Positions 28,674 through 37,279 of a stretch of DNA of 64,000 bases are shown piece by piece. This stretch comes from Aurantiacibacter spongiae (GTDB lineage: Bacteria > Pseudomonadota > Alphaproteobacteria > Sphingomonadales > Sphingomonadaceae). The stretch is from positions 434,001-498,000 of the forward strand of contig NZ_RPFZ01000001.1 in assembly GCF_003815535.1 (NCBI RefSeq). The letters are read 5' to 3'. The notes beneath the pieces are model-generated. The model made no database searches, was not told the origin of the DNA, and was given only the letters and a program-made list of their open reading frames with translations. How positions within the stretch are numbered: position 1 is the stretch's first letter; every line of letters begins with the position of its first letter. Made by a program: the position numbers and the translations under genes.

Positions 28674-29258
28674 TCAGTCGCGTTCCGTGAAGGTGCCCTC
28701 GATGGTCGCCGCGTCCTGTTCCTCGCCGGGTCGTGTCCGGCCACCGAAAAGGCGGCGCTGCATGTCCGCCCCGGCCGATGCAGCGAGGCGGGTGGCGAGA
28801 AGGCGGCAGGCCCATGCAGCCAGCGCCAGCACCCCGAACAGCGCAAGCGTATTCCATGCGCCCGTCAGCAGCGCCGCCAGCGTGGCGACCGGAACGATAC
28901 CCACGCCAAGCAGCACCAGACCGACGATCACCGCCAGCAGCCCCCACTCGTCATAGGTGAAGGCGAGCGACCAGACCCACAGGATCGCGCCGAACATGAA
29001 GGACGCCAGCACCGCGCCTGCCGCGCCGTAGCCGCGCCAGTGCTTCACCAGCGCGGTCGGCACCAGCACGGCCCCCGCGAGCGCCAGTGCGCCAAGCGTG
29101 ATCACCGGCATGTGGGCCAGCGCCATCACGCTTAGTTCCGCCACGCCGAACAGCAGCAGCACCGGCACCGCGACCAGCACGCCCAGTACCAGCGTGCCGC
29201 AGGCGAGCGCGCCGTACCCCGTCATGCGCAAATCGATCCGGACCGGTCCGCGCGTCAT
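28674..29258 (-). CDS. Small integral membrane protein, unknown
   Basis: A protein of 194 aa from ATG 29258; the upstream frame has no other start and overlaps the next gene in antisense-like sequence. It has four or five hydrophobic helices ('GYGALACGTLVLGVLVAVPV', 'VITLGALALAGAVLVPTALV', 'WGLLAVIVGLVLLGVG', 'LALFGVLALAAWACRLLAT') and a polar C-terminus. I recognise no family. It lies 70 bases behind an alpha/beta hydrolase gene on the same strand. Confidence 0.65.
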   Translation of the reverse strand: MTRGPVRIDLRMTGYGALACGTLVLGVLVAVPVLLLFGVAELSVMALAHMPVITLGALALAGAVLVPTALVKHWRGYGAAGAVLASFMFGAILWVWSLAFTYDEWGLLAVIVGLVLLGVGIVPVATLAALLTGAWNTLALFGVLALAAWACRLLATRLAASAGADMQRRLFGGRTRPGEEQDAATIEGTFTERD

Positions 29259-29328
29259 CGGACGCCCGCCGCCGCGACGCGGGCCCGGCGGGCCAGGCGC
29301 ACGGGCGGATGGAGGAGCATCACCGCCC

Positions 29329-30090
29329 TTATCGCTCCAGCAGGAAGTCGCGGATCGCCCGGCCGAGCTGCGGTTTGGTAACGCAGCCCATATGAGTTCC
29401 GGGCACCTCCTCCATCCGCGCATCGGGCAGCGCGGCGGTCAGCTCTTCGGGCGAGCCGTTGTCGCGGTCCTCCTCGCCGATCAGAACGAGCGTCGGCATG
29501 GTCAGCTTCGCCAGGTCGGCAAGGTCGATGCCCTCCACGCCCCGCGTCAGCAGCAGCCGCGCGGCGGTGCGGTCTATGCCGCTGGTCTTGAGGAAGCTTC
29601 TTGCGAAATAGGCCGGATCGCCGCGCCCGATCGTGTCGAAGCGGTCGATCATGTCGACGAAGAAGGCGGCGCGGCTGTCCCAGTTGCTCAGCCCCTCTAT
29701 GCCCATGCCGCCCAGCACCAGCCTGCGCGGGGCCAGACCCTCGACCACCGCGCTGAGCGCCGTTCGCGCGCCGAGCGAAAAGCCCACGAGGTCGAACTCC
29801 GCAAGGCCCAGTGCGGAAACGATGTGCCGCGCATCGCGCACCAGTACGCCGGGAGAGTAGGCCGCGGGGTCCGTCGGTGCGTCGCTCTCCCCATGAACGC
29901 GCCAGTCGGGCATGATCGCCGCGAACCCCGCCTCGACCAGCAGGGCGGCATGGCCGTAGCGTATCCAGTTCGTCTCGGCGCTGGAAAACAGCCCATGCAG
30001 CATCAGGACCGGGCGGCCCTCCCCCAACCGGTGCACGGCGATCCGCGCACCGTCCGGCGCGGTGACGAATTGGGTCCGCGTCTCGCCCAT
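29329..30090 (-). CDS. Alpha/beta-fold hydrolase
   Basis: A protein of 253 aa from ATG 30090. 'LMLHGLFSS' is the oxyanion region, 'GFSLGART' (Ser105) the nucleophile elbow, 'LVLIGEEDRDNG' carries the acid, and 'PGTHMGCV' the catalytic His. It is cytoplasmic. The substrate is unknown; the closest feel is epoxide hydrolase/haloperoxidase-type or esterase. It is 13 bases downstream of a lipoprotein gene, so probably cotranscribed. Confidence 0.85.
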   Translation of the reverse strand: MGETRTQFVTAPDGARIAVHRLGEGRPVLMLHGLFSSAETNWIRYGHAALLVEAGFAAIMPDWRVHGESDAPTDPAAYSPGVLVRDARHIVSALGLAEFDLVGFSLGARTALSAVVEGLAPRRLVLGGMGIEGLSNWDSRAAFFVDMIDRFDTIGRGDPAYFARSFLKTSGIDRTAARLLLTRGVEGIDLADLAKLTMPTLVLIGEEDRDNGSPEELTAALPDARMEEVPGTHMGCVTKPQLGRAIRDFLLER

Positions 30091-30103
30091 CGCAGCGGCC
30101 GCC

Positions 30104-30667
30104 CTAACGGAAGTTGCAGACCGTGCCGGCCCACAGCGTCTCGACGCGGGCATCGTCGCCCTCGCCCGAGAACAGGCCGGAGATCAGCGGCCCCCCTTCC
30201 TGGCCGATGGTGAACTCCTCTCCGAGCGTGCTGCCTTCGACCAGCGAAACCCCGGGATCGGCGACCATTTCCGCGCGCGACAATTCGGGCACGTAGGGCT
30301 CGCGCGCGGCGTAGCCGGCGAACTCGCCGTCCTGGAAGTAGAGCGTGATGCCGTCATACTCGGTCGTCGCCAGCGGCCCGGCCGGACAATCGGCGTTGTC
30401 GGCCCGCCCCGTGACCTCGCCCAGCACCGTGGCCAGCGTCGTTTCCGTGGCGTCGCGCAGAGAGCCGAAGGGCGCCGACAACCTTTCGAAACCGCCCTGC
30501 GCGGGCACGACGATGCCGTTCGCCTCCAGATCGAGTGTCGCCTCGTCGGCGGGAACGGTCGGTTCCTCGAAGGCCTGCTGGTTGGCGGTCCCGTCGGGAT
30601 CGGCTTCCTGAGAACAGCCCGCTGCGAGCAGAAGGGCGGGAATGGCGAGAACGAGAGTTGCGCGCAT
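30104..30667 (-). CDS. Hypothetical lipoprotein
   Basis: A protein of 187 aa with signal and lipobox 'ALLLAAGC' (Cys18), then a Glu/Asp/Pro-rich linker and a globular domain with two Cys ('NADCPAGP', 'WAGTVCNFR') that may pair. The pattern 'ITLYFQDGEFAGYAAREPY' suggests a beta-sandwich. The family was not recognised. It is probably anchored in the envelope and lies directly upstream of the hydrolase gene. Confidence 0.75.
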   Translation of the reverse strand: MRATLVLAIPALLLAAGCSQEADPDGTANQQAFEEPTVPADEATLDLEANGIVVPAQGGFERLSAPFGSLRDATETTLATVLGEVTGRADNADCPAGPLATTEYDGITLYFQDGEFAGYAAREPYVPELSRAEMVADPGVSLVEGSTLGEEFTIGQEGGPLISGLFSGEGDDARVETLWAGTVCNFR

Positions 30668-30771
30668 GGTGTTTTGTCTTCCGTCAGATCGTCGCGGCCA
30701 GGCGGCCGCCTCGCCTCCAGCCTATCGCCCCCGGGCCAGGAACGCCACCGGTGGCGGCGGGGCGCGGTCGG

Positions 30772-31797
30772 TCAGCCTTTCCTGAGATGCTTGCGGCCCA
30801 GCAATTCGGCGATCTGGACGGCATTGAGCGCCGCCCCCTTGCGCAGATTGTCGCTCACGCACCACAGCGTCAGCCCGTTTTCCACCGTCGGGTCTTCCCT
30901 TACCCGGCTGATATAGGTGGCCCCGTCGCCCGCGCATTCGACGGGCGTGACGTATCCGCCGTCCTCGCGCTTGTCGACGAGCATGCAGCCGGGCGCCTCG
31001 CGCAGGATATCCATCGCCTCGCTCGCGGAGATCTCCTCCTCGAACTCGATGTTGATGGCCTCGGAATGGCCGACGAACACCGGCACCCGCACGCAGGTCG
31101 CGTTCAGCTTGATCGCCGGATCGAGGATCTTCTTCGTCTCGACCACCATCTTCCATTCTTCCTTGGTGGAGCCGTCATCCATGAACACGTCGATATGCGG
31201 GATGACGTTGAAGGCGATCTGCTTGGAGAACTTCGACGGTTCGACCGGATCGCCGACGAAGATGGCGCGGCTCTGCTCGAACAGCTCGTCCATTCCCGCC
31301 TTGCCGGCGCCCGATACCGACTGGTAGGTCGATACCACGACGCGCTTGATCCGCGCCGCGTCGTGCAGGGGCTTGAGAGCGACGACCAGCTGCGCGGTGG
31401 AGCAATTGGGGTTGGCGATGATGTTGCGCCTGGCGTAGCCATCGATCGCGTCCGGGTTCACCTCGGGCACGATCAGCGGCACGTCCGGGTCCATGCGATA
31501 GAGCGAGCTGTTGTCGATGACGACGCAGCCCGCCTTCGCGGCCTTCGGCGCGTATTCCTTGGCGGGACCGCTGCCCGCGGCGAACAGGGCGATGTCCCAC
31601 CCGGAGAAATCGAAATGCCCGATATTCTTGCATTTCACCATCCGCCCCGAATCGCCGACCTCTATCTCGGTGCCGGTCGAACGGCCGCTGGCGACCGCGG
31701 CGATCTCGTCCATTGGAAATTCCCGCTCCGCCAGGATGGCGAGCATCTCGCGCCCGACATTCCCGGTCGCTCCGACCACGGCCACGCGGTAACCCAT
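30772..31797 (-). CDS. asd: Aspartate-semialdehyde dehydrogenase
   Basis: A protein of 341 aa from ATG 31797 with 'gagg' and 'cagga' upstream; the longer frame is not needed. 'VAVVGATGNVGREML' binds NADP, the catalytic Cys132 is in 'IANPNCSTAQ', and 'STYQSVSGAGKAGMDEL' and 'VPVFVGHSEAI' are conserved. It makes aspartate semialdehyde for lysine/DAP, threonine and methionine synthesis. Confidence 0.96.
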   Translation of the reverse strand: MGYRVAVVGATGNVGREMLAILAEREFPMDEIAAVASGRSTGTEIEVGDSGRMVKCKNIGHFDFSGWDIALFAAGSGPAKEYAPKAAKAGCVVIDNSSLYRMDPDVPLIVPEVNPDAIDGYARRNIIANPNCSTAQLVVALKPLHDAARIKRVVVSTYQSVSGAGKAGMDELFEQSRAIFVGDPVEPSKFSKQIAFNVIPHIDVFMDDGSTKEEWKMVVETKKILDPAIKLNATCVRVPVFVGHSEAINIEFEEEISASEAMDILREAPGCMLVDKREDGGYVTPVECAGDGATYISRVREDPTVENGLTLWCVSDNLRKGAALNAVQIAELLGRKHLRKG

Positions 31798-31884
31798 ATT
31801 CCTGCAACTCCTCGCTCGTTCGGGCGCCGACCTAGGGCGCACTGGCACAGGTCGCAAGCGTTCCCTCGTGCGCGATCCGACCTG

Positions 31885-33069
31885 CTAGACGATCCCGAAG
31901 AAATGGATGACGAGAACGATGGCGGAGGCGACCGCGCCGATCAGCCCCACCAGCGAGACCCAGCGCTGCCCGGCATCCTTGCGGATGGACAGCCAGTTGA
32001 CCAGCGCGAAGATCGCCAGAAAGACGAGGCTGGCCGCCTTCACCAGCGGATCGAGGCCGCCGAACAGGGCGAGAACGCCCGCTATGACCGCGATCAGCAC
32101 GGTGCCGAACCACGGCACGCCCGCATCGGTGGTCTTTCCGAACGTCCCTGGCATCTCGCCCATCTCGGCGGCGCGCATGGTCAGCCGGGCGGTGGAGAAG
32201 ATCGTCGCGTTGACCGCCGATGCGGTGGAGAACAGCGCCGCGATGGCGACGGCGATGAATCCGACCTGCCCCGCGGCGGCGCGCCCGGCGATGGCAAGGG
32301 AAACTTCCTTCTCCGCGATCACCTGGTCCGCGCCGATCAGCATGCCGACGCCGACCGCGACCAGGATATAGACGACGATTACCGCGCCGACCGCCCACAT
32401 CATCCCGCGGCCTATGTCCTGTTGGGGCTTGTGCATCTCGTCGTAATCGTAGGACAGCAGTTGGAACCCCTCATACGCCATGAACACGCTGGCCGCGCCC
32501 ACGATGGCGCCCAGATATGGCGATGTCCCGCCGCCCTCATGCGTCACGCCCAGGGCGCCCGGTGCCCAGTGCGCGACACCGATCGCGGCGAGCGCCAGCA
32601 GGATCAGGAGCTTGGCCCACACGACGAAGATCTCCATCCCGGCGCTTTCCTCGACGCCCATCAGGTTGACCCCCGCGAGAAGCGCGATCGAGGCAATAGC
32701 TGCGGCGGGCTTTATCCAGTCCGGACCGCCCAGGGCATCGGCGAGACACGCCCCGAAGGTATAGGCATATACCGCCACGGTCAGCGTGTAGCCGGCCAGC
32801 AGCACCCATACGGCAACCCGCGCCGCCGCCGCGTGCCCCTCCTGATGGAGGTAGATGAACACTCCGCCCGACTTGTCGTGCAGGCGGGTCAGTTCGGAAT
32901 AGCTATGGGCCGTGGCGAGCGCGATCAGTCCGCCGATGAGGAAGGCGACCGGCGCGAACGCGCCCGCCGTGTCGAACACGACGCCGAGCGTGGCGAAGAT
33001 GCCGGCGCCGATCATGCCGCCAACGGCCATCGACCAGGCGGCGTTCAGGCCAAGCTTCGCCTCTGCCAT
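31885..33069 (-). CDS. APC-family amino-acid permease
   Basis: A protein of 394 aa with about 11-12 hydrophobic helices. The N-terminal 'MAVGGMIGAGIFATLGVVF' is the APC signature on helix 1. 'SYSELTRLHDKSGGVFIYLH' and 'VFMAYEGFQLLSYDYDEM' fit basic or neutral amino-acid/cation symporters. The substrate is unknown. It lies 87 bases upstream of asd on the same strand. Confidence 0.88.
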   Translation of the reverse strand: MAEAKLGLNAAWSMAVGGMIGAGIFATLGVVFDTAGAFAPVAFLIGGLIALATAHSYSELTRLHDKSGGVFIYLHQEGHAAAARVAVWVLLAGYTLTVAVYAYTFGACLADALGGPDWIKPAAAIASIALLAGVNLMGVEESAGMEIFVVWAKLLILLALAAIGVAHWAPGALGVTHEGGGTSPYLGAIVGAASVFMAYEGFQLLSYDYDEMHKPQQDIGRGMMWAVGAVIVVYILVAVGVGMLIGADQVIAEKEVSLAIAGRAAAGQVGFIAVAIAALFSTASAVNATIFSTARLTMRAAEMGEMPGTFGKTTDAGVPWFGTVLIAVIAGVLALFGGLDPLVKAASLVFLAIFALVNWLSIRKDAGQRWVSLVGLIGAVASAIVLVIHFFGIV

Positions 33070-33373
33070 CCTTTGGTGTCTCCGTTAGCGACCCGCGAGA
33101 CCCCAACGTCCCTCTCGCCGAAAGGTTCGCATCCGCTGCCGCGCAACCCGCCTCCCGGCGACCCGGGAAGCGCGGACCGCGCTTCGCCTCGTCGCGCGTC
33201 AGCACCGGGCCGGCTACGCCGTGAGTGGTATGGCTAAGCCGAAATAGTGCGGTTCGAATAATGGTAAAGATGGTATGAACGACTCGTCCCGACCAATGCC
33301 CCCTTTACTGGTCTCGGGCCTGCCGCTTACCCCTCGCGGCTAACAAGAGAGGTGTATTCGAAAGGTATTGCGT
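33070..33373. other. Intergenic region between divergent genes, no gene seen
   Basis: This 304-base gap between the permease (minus) and a small secreted protein (plus) should hold both promoters. The left half is GC-rich. The part from about 33230 to 33300 is more AT-rich ('ttcgaataatggtaaagatg') and is the likely promoter zone. No confident -35/-10 pair, hairpin or RNA was found. Confidence 0.5.
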
Positions 33374-33571
33374 ATGAAAATTCGTAACACGCTTTTGGGC
33401 GCACTCGCTATCGGCAGCCTCGCCATCGTCAGCGTACCTGCCTCCGCCGATACCGGTGCACCGACGCAGGATGTTCGCGACATCGGCCACAAGAAGAAGG
33501 AGCGGCGCGAGACGAACGGTGTGCAGATCCTCTTCAACTGGCTCTACAAGGTCGTTACCGACCAGGGCTGA
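33374..33571 (+). CDS. Small secreted protein, unknown
   Basis: A protein of 65 aa from ATG 33374; a TTG two codons earlier is also in frame. Signal peptide 'TLLGALAIGSLAIVSVPASA' ends at AxA, leaving a mature peptide of about 40 residues: acidic/polar, then 'GHKKKERRETNG' and an amphipathic tail 'VQILFNWLYKVVTDQG'. It has its own intergenic region and a strong terminator, so it is probably a real single gene. I do not recognise it. Confidence 0.7.
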   Translation: MKIRNTLLGALAIGSLAIVSVPASADTGAPTQDVRDIGHKKKERRETNGVQILFNWLYKVVTDQG

Positions 33572-33591
33572 CCCACCTGCCGGACACAACG

Positions 33592-33626
33592 AAACGGGGC
33601 GGTGTCTTCGCGACGCCGCCCCGTTT
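33592..33626. terminator. Bidirectional intrinsic terminator
   Basis: 'aaacggggcggtgtc' pairs with 'gacgccgccccgttt' around a 'ttcgc' loop (one T-G/A mismatch). A and T runs lie on both sides, so it can serve the small secreted protein (plus) and the rplS operon end (minus, 33653). Confidence 0.85.
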
Positions 33627-33652
33627 GTCGTTTTTCGGAAAATGAACGCGCC

Positions 33653-34024
33653 CTACTTGGCGACGTTGTCCCGCCGTTCCGCGATACGCGCGCGCTTGCC
33701 GGTGCGGCCGCGCAGGTAATACAGCTTCGCCCGGCGCACGATACCGCGGCGCACCACGGTGATCTTGTCGATATTGGGCGAATAGAGCGGGAAGACGCGC
33801 TCCACGCCCTCGCCGAAGCTGATCTTGCGAACGGTGAAGTTCGAATTGATCGAACGGTTCGAACGCGCGATCACCACGCCTTCGAAGTTCTGGACGCGCG
33901 TACGCTGGCCCTCGACCACGCGCACGCCGACGCGCACGGTATCGCCGGCGCGGAATTCGGGGATGTCCTTCCCCTGTGCAAGTGCCTCGATGGCTTCGGC
34001 CTCGAGCTCCTGGATCAGACCCAT
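33653..34024 (-). CDS. rplS: 50S ribosomal protein L19
   Basis: A protein of 123 aa. '[20 protein letters not shown]', '[20 protein letters not shown]' and '[20 protein letters not shown]' are the diagnostic L19 blocks. It sits at the 30S-50S interface. It is 12 bases behind trmD, the usual order. Confidence 0.97.
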   Translation of the reverse strand: MGLIQELEAEAIEALAQGKDIPEFRAGDTVRVGVRVVEGQRTRVQNFEGVVIARSNRSINSNFTVRKISFGEGVERVFPLYSPNIDKITVVRRGIVRRAKLYYLRGRTGKRARIAERRDNVAK

Positions 34025-34036
34025 CGGTCTTTCCTC

Positions 34037-34762
34037 CTAGTCTTTTCGCCGCGCGCCAGAGGCAGGCCGGTCCGGAGCACCCCCGTGGCGCTCCCATAGA
34101 TCGGGCCTGCGTGACCGTGTATCGTGTTCCGCGCGGGCTTTCCTCCACGCGGCGATCTTCGCATGATCCCCCGATCGCAGCACTTCGGGGATCGTGCGCC
34201 CTTCCCATTGCTGAGGTCGGGTATATTGCGGGTATTCCAAGAGACCGTCCTCGAACGATTCCTCGTGCCCGCTTGAAGCCGCGCCCATTACGCCGGGAAG
34301 CAGCCGAATGCAAGCGTCGAGTATGGCGAGAGCGGCAGGCTCCCCGCCCGAAAGGACGATGTCGGCAAGGCTCACCTGCTCGATCTGCGGTCGGGCCTCG
34401 AACAGCCGCTCGTCGAACCCCTCGAACCGGCCGCACAGAATGACGATGCCCGGTCCCGCCGCGATCTCGCGAATGCGCGTCTGGGCGATCGGCGTGCCAC
34501 GGGGCGTCATGGCGAGGACGGGGCGCTCGTCCGCCACGCTGTCCACCGCGCGCGCCAGCACGTCCGCCTTCAGCACCATTCCGGCCCCGCCGCCTGCAGG
34601 CGTATCGTCCACCGTGCGGTGCCTGTCGGTGGCAAAGTCGCGGATCTGCACGGTCTCGCACGACCAGTCCCCCCGCTCCAGCGCCCGCCCCGCCAGGGAG
34701 ACGCCGAGCGGGCCGGGAAACATCTCGGGATAGAGGGTGATGATGGTGGCGGCGAAGGTCAC
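34037..34762 (-). CDS. trmD: tRNA (guanine37-N1)-methyltransferase
   Basis: A protein of 241 aa. The start is GTG 34762, which overlaps the stop of the gene before it (GTGA) and gives '[20 protein letters not shown]', the usual TrmD N-terminus. The deep-knot SAM site is visible in '[13 protein letters not shown]' and '[15 protein letters not shown]', and 'GGGAGMVLK' is conserved. It methylates G37 of tRNAs to prevent frameshifting. Confidence 0.96.
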   Translation of the reverse strand: MTFAATIITLYPEMFPGPLGVSLAGRALERGDWSCETVQIRDFATDRHRTVDDTPAGGGAGMVLKADVLARAVDSVADERPVLAMTPRGTPIAQTRIREIAAGPGIVILCGRFEGFDERLFEARPQIEQVSLADIVLSGGEPAALAILDACIRLLPGVMGAASSGHEESFEDGLLEYPQYTRPQQWEGRTIPEVLRSGDHAKIAAWRKARAEHDTRSRRPDLWERHGGAPDRPASGARRKD

Positions 34763-35088
34763 TTGGCTAGTCTGCCGCCAAGCAACGCGGGCAACAGGTT
34801 GACGATGAAACAAATGACCGCTGCCAACAAACCCATGACTACCCCGACTATAGCAAACCCACACATATCGAAGCCGCAAGCCTCCGGATTTGCGAATTCC
34901 AGCCATTGAACTCGAATAAATAGTATTATCGCCGCAGTGGCCAGCAGCATTGGGCCGGGCAAACTCGCTACGAGAATTACGCGTCTAGCTGACCATTCTT
35001 GGCGGTTTCGAGTGGCAGCGAAAGCGCTTACGAACGTCACGAGGACATTGACGACAAATGCCAGAATGAGAAATTCGCTATCAAGCAT
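34759..35088 (-). CDS. Small membrane protein coupled to trmD
   Basis: A protein of 109 aa with three hydrophobic helices ('[20 protein letters not shown]', '[20 protein letters not shown]', '[20 protein letters not shown]') and two Cys in '[11 protein letters not shown]'. Its stop overlaps the trmD GTG by four bases, so it is translated with trmD. By my count the gene is about 51% G+C, much lower than its neighbours, which suggests recent acquisition. No family recognised. It is not part of the usual rimM-trmD operon. Confidence 0.65.
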   Translation of the reverse strand: MLDSEFLILAFVVNVLVTFVSAFAATRNRQEWSARRVILVASLPGPMLLATAAIILFIRVQWLEFANPEACGFDMCGFAIVGVVMGLLAAVICFIVNLLPALLGGRLAK

Positions 35089-35142
35089 CTTCCCGCCTTA
35101 CCGTTCGCGAAACCGCTTTGCCATCCCGCGCATTGTTTCGGG

Positions 35143-36063
35143 ATGGACGAACAAATCGACGACTGCATCATCGTGGGCGGCGGGCCGGCGGGGCTGACGG
35201 CGGCGATCTACCTCGCGCGCTATCACCTTTCCATCCGCCTGTTCGATTGCGGCACCAGTCGCGCCGCGCTGATCCCCTGCACGCGCAACCATGCGGGCTA
35301 TCCTGACGGCATCGCCGGGATCGATCTGGTCGGGCGAATGCTCGAACAGGCGGAGAAATACGGCGTCGTGCACGAGGAGAAGCGCGTCGAACATCTCGCC
35401 CGGACCGGCGAGTTTTTCGTGGTCGGCACCGACGAGGGCACATTCCGCGCCCGCACCGTGCTGCTGGCGACCGGCGTTTTCAACCGCCACCCGCCCGGCA
35501 TGGCGGACGAGTTTCACGACGCGGCCCTCGCCGGCGGGCTGCTGCGCTATTGCCCGGTGTGTGACGGATACGAGGTGACGGACAAGCGGGTCGGCATCAT
35601 CGGCACCGGCAGTCACGGCACGGCGGAGGCGATCTTCCTGCGCGGTTTCACCGCCGATCTCACGCTGATTTCGCCCACCGACGATCACGATCTCGACAGC
35701 GATTGCCTCGGCGAACTGGAAGATGCGGGCATCGTGCGCGTCGACGGGCCGTGCGGTCGCTACGAAATGCGCGGCGGGAAACTGGCGGTCGAGACGGCGG
35801 AGAGATGGATGGAATTCGACAGCGTCTATCCCGCGCTCGGCAGCGATGTGCGCTCGCGTCTGGCGCAGGATTGCGGCGCGAGGGTGACGGAGGAGGGCTG
35901 CATCGTGTGCGACGATCACCAGCGCAGCAGCGTGCCCGGCCTGTTCGCGGCGGGCGACGTGGTGCTCGGACTGGACCAGATCAGTCATGCAATGGGGCAG
36001 GCGGGCGTCGCCGCCACCACCATTCGCAACCATCTGGCTGAGGCCGAACCGTTGCGCCGCTAG
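35143..36063 (+). CDS. Thioredoxin reductase-like FAD oxidoreductase
   Basis: A protein of 306 aa from ATG 35143. The FAD site 'CIIVGGGPAGLTAAIYLARY' is near the N-terminus, a CxxC pair in 'RYCPVCDGYE' (Cys137/Cys140), second dinucleotide site 'IIGTGSHGTAEA' (152-163), and C-terminal 'GLFAAGDVVLGLDQISHAMG'. The overall build is that of TrxB, but the NADPH-binding HRRxxxR segment is absent ('LTLISPTDDHD' instead), and CPVC replaces CATC. It may use another electron donor such as ferredoxin. It sits opposite in strand inside the rimM-trmD locus. Confidence 0.82.
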   Translation: MDEQIDDCIIVGGGPAGLTAAIYLARYHLSIRLFDCGTSRAALIPCTRNHAGYPDGIAGIDLVGRMLEQAEKYGVVHEEKRVEHLARTGEFFVVGTDEGTFRARTVLLATGVFNRHPPGMADEFHDAALAGGLLRYCPVCDGYEVTDKRVGIIGTGSHGTAEAIFLRGFTADLTLISPTDDHDLDSDCLGELEDAGIVRVDGPCGRYEMRGGKLAVETAERWMEFDSVYPALGSDVRSRLAQDCGARVTEEGCIVCDDHQRSSVPGLFAAGDVVLGLDQISHAMGQAGVAATTIRNHLAEAEPLRR

Positions 36064-36076
36064 GCGACGCTCGGCC

Positions 36077-36793
36077 CTACGCGCAGCGGACGAAGACGAC
36101 CCCGTCGCCGGCGATCCGGTGCCCGGCAAGCGTCACCGTGCGGCCGTCCCCCGGCATCACGGCAAGCCCGTCCGGCCCGCGCGTCTCGATCGGCAGGGCA
36201 GGAAGGCCCTCGTCCCACTGGAACGCCGGGCTCTCGCCCACGTCGACATAGCCGGTGGTCGGCACGCCGTTCACCGAAGTCTCGATGATGGAGCCGCCAT
36301 TGCGGTTCTGCATGATCTGGAAATCGGGCCTGTCGCAATCCGCATTCAGCCCCTTCGCCACCCAGCTGCCGCGCACGTAGTCGCTCGTCACGGCGAGGCC
36401 GCCCGCGCGTGCCGGATCGCGGTCGCGCGCCGGCGGGTCGATCGGATCGATCCGCCGGACCAGCAGCGTTCCTTCGCCAGCCATGCAGATGCTGGCATCC
36501 ATCCGCTCGCCGGTCAGTTCGACATAGTCGCCGGGGCCGAAATCGCTCCCTTCCATGCTCAGCGACCAGCGCCCGCCATCGGGCATGGTCAGCAGCGGGC
36601 ATTCGGCCCCCTCGCCGATGCGCCCTTCGACGGTAACGAGGCGCGGCTGATCGGCGGGCCGGGTACCGGCGGCGGGATCGGCAGAATCGGCCGGTTCCTG
36701 TATGGAAGGCTGCGTGGGGTCCATGCTGTCGTCCGCGCCCGAATTGCAGGCCGCGAGAGCGGCGGCGGTGGCTATCGCAAGAAAAGGTCGCAT
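36077..36793 (-). CDS. Lipoprotein with DUF5818-like domain
   Basis: A protein of 238 aa from ATG 36793. Signal with lipobox 'AAALAAC' (Cys16) is followed by an acidic Pro/Asp-rich linker and a beta domain 'LVTVEGRIGEGAECPLL' with 'GDYVELTGERMDASICMAG', resembling DUF5818. The C-terminal half has two more Cys ('NADCDRP', 'VVFVRCA'). It is likely envelope-anchored; function unknown. It converges with the flavoprotein gene, 13 bases away. Confidence 0.72.
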   Translation of the reverse strand: MRPFLAIATAAALAACNSGADDSMDPTQPSIQEPADSADPAAGTRPADQPRLVTVEGRIGEGAECPLLTMPDGGRWSLSMEGSDFGPGDYVELTGERMDASICMAGEGTLLVRRIDPIDPPARDRDPARAGGLAVTSDYVRGSWVAKGLNADCDRPDFQIMQNRNGGSIIETSVNGVPTTGYVDVGESPAFQWDEGLPALPIETRGPDGLAVMPGDGRTVTLAGHRIAGDGVVFVRCA

Positions 36794-36855
36794 GACAGAC
36801 CAACGATGCGAGAGCGGGAGGTTCCGGCTGGCCGGGGTGCCCGCCCGTGCCGGCG

Positions 36856-37215
36856 TCAACCCTCGGTCAGCAGCTCGCTTTCCCCGTGATCGATCGCCGC
36901 GCGCGGTGCTTTCGGTCCGGCCAGGCGCGATGTCACCCACCAGGCGGGCGGCAGGGCGAACACAGCGAGCAGGACGAGCTGCACGATCACCAGCGAGGCC
37001 AGGCCGAGCGCGAAATCCTCTCCGGTATCTATGTCGCCGCTGAAGAACCCGCCGAACGCCAGCGTCATCGGCGCGCCGCCGGCGATCAAAGATGCGATCA
37101 GCGCGCGTCGCCGTTCGCTCCAGCCCGGCACCAGCAGGTGCATGCCGAGCGCCAGCCCCGCAGCCATAGCCGAAACCAGCGCCACCGCAGCGACGATGTA
37201 GAGCAGCCAGTCCAT
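36856..37215 (-). CDS. Small membrane protein, unknown
   Basis: A protein of 119 aa from ATG 37215 ('gggagg' upstream). There are three hydrophobic helices ('WLLYIVAAVALVSAMAAGLA', 'ALIASLIAGGAPMTLAFGGF', 'LGLASLVIVQLVLLAVFALP') and a polar C-terminus. The family was not recognised. It lies between rimM and the lipoprotein gene on the same strand. Confidence 0.68.
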   Translation of the reverse strand: MDWLLYIVAAVALVSAMAAGLALGMHLLVPGWSERRRALIASLIAGGAPMTLAFGGFFSGDIDTGEDFALGLASLVIVQLVLLAVFALPPAWWVTSRLAGPKAPRAAIDHGESELLTEG

Positions 37216-37279
37216 TGCGTGACCTCCCGTAAACACCCGGGTGTGTTAGCTTGATAGAACGCCGGGTTCAACCCGGCCG

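Noticed and set aside
30535-33237. A 900-codon plus-strand open frame over asd and the permease
   Set aside because: Antisense to two well-supported genes, with no recognisable fold.
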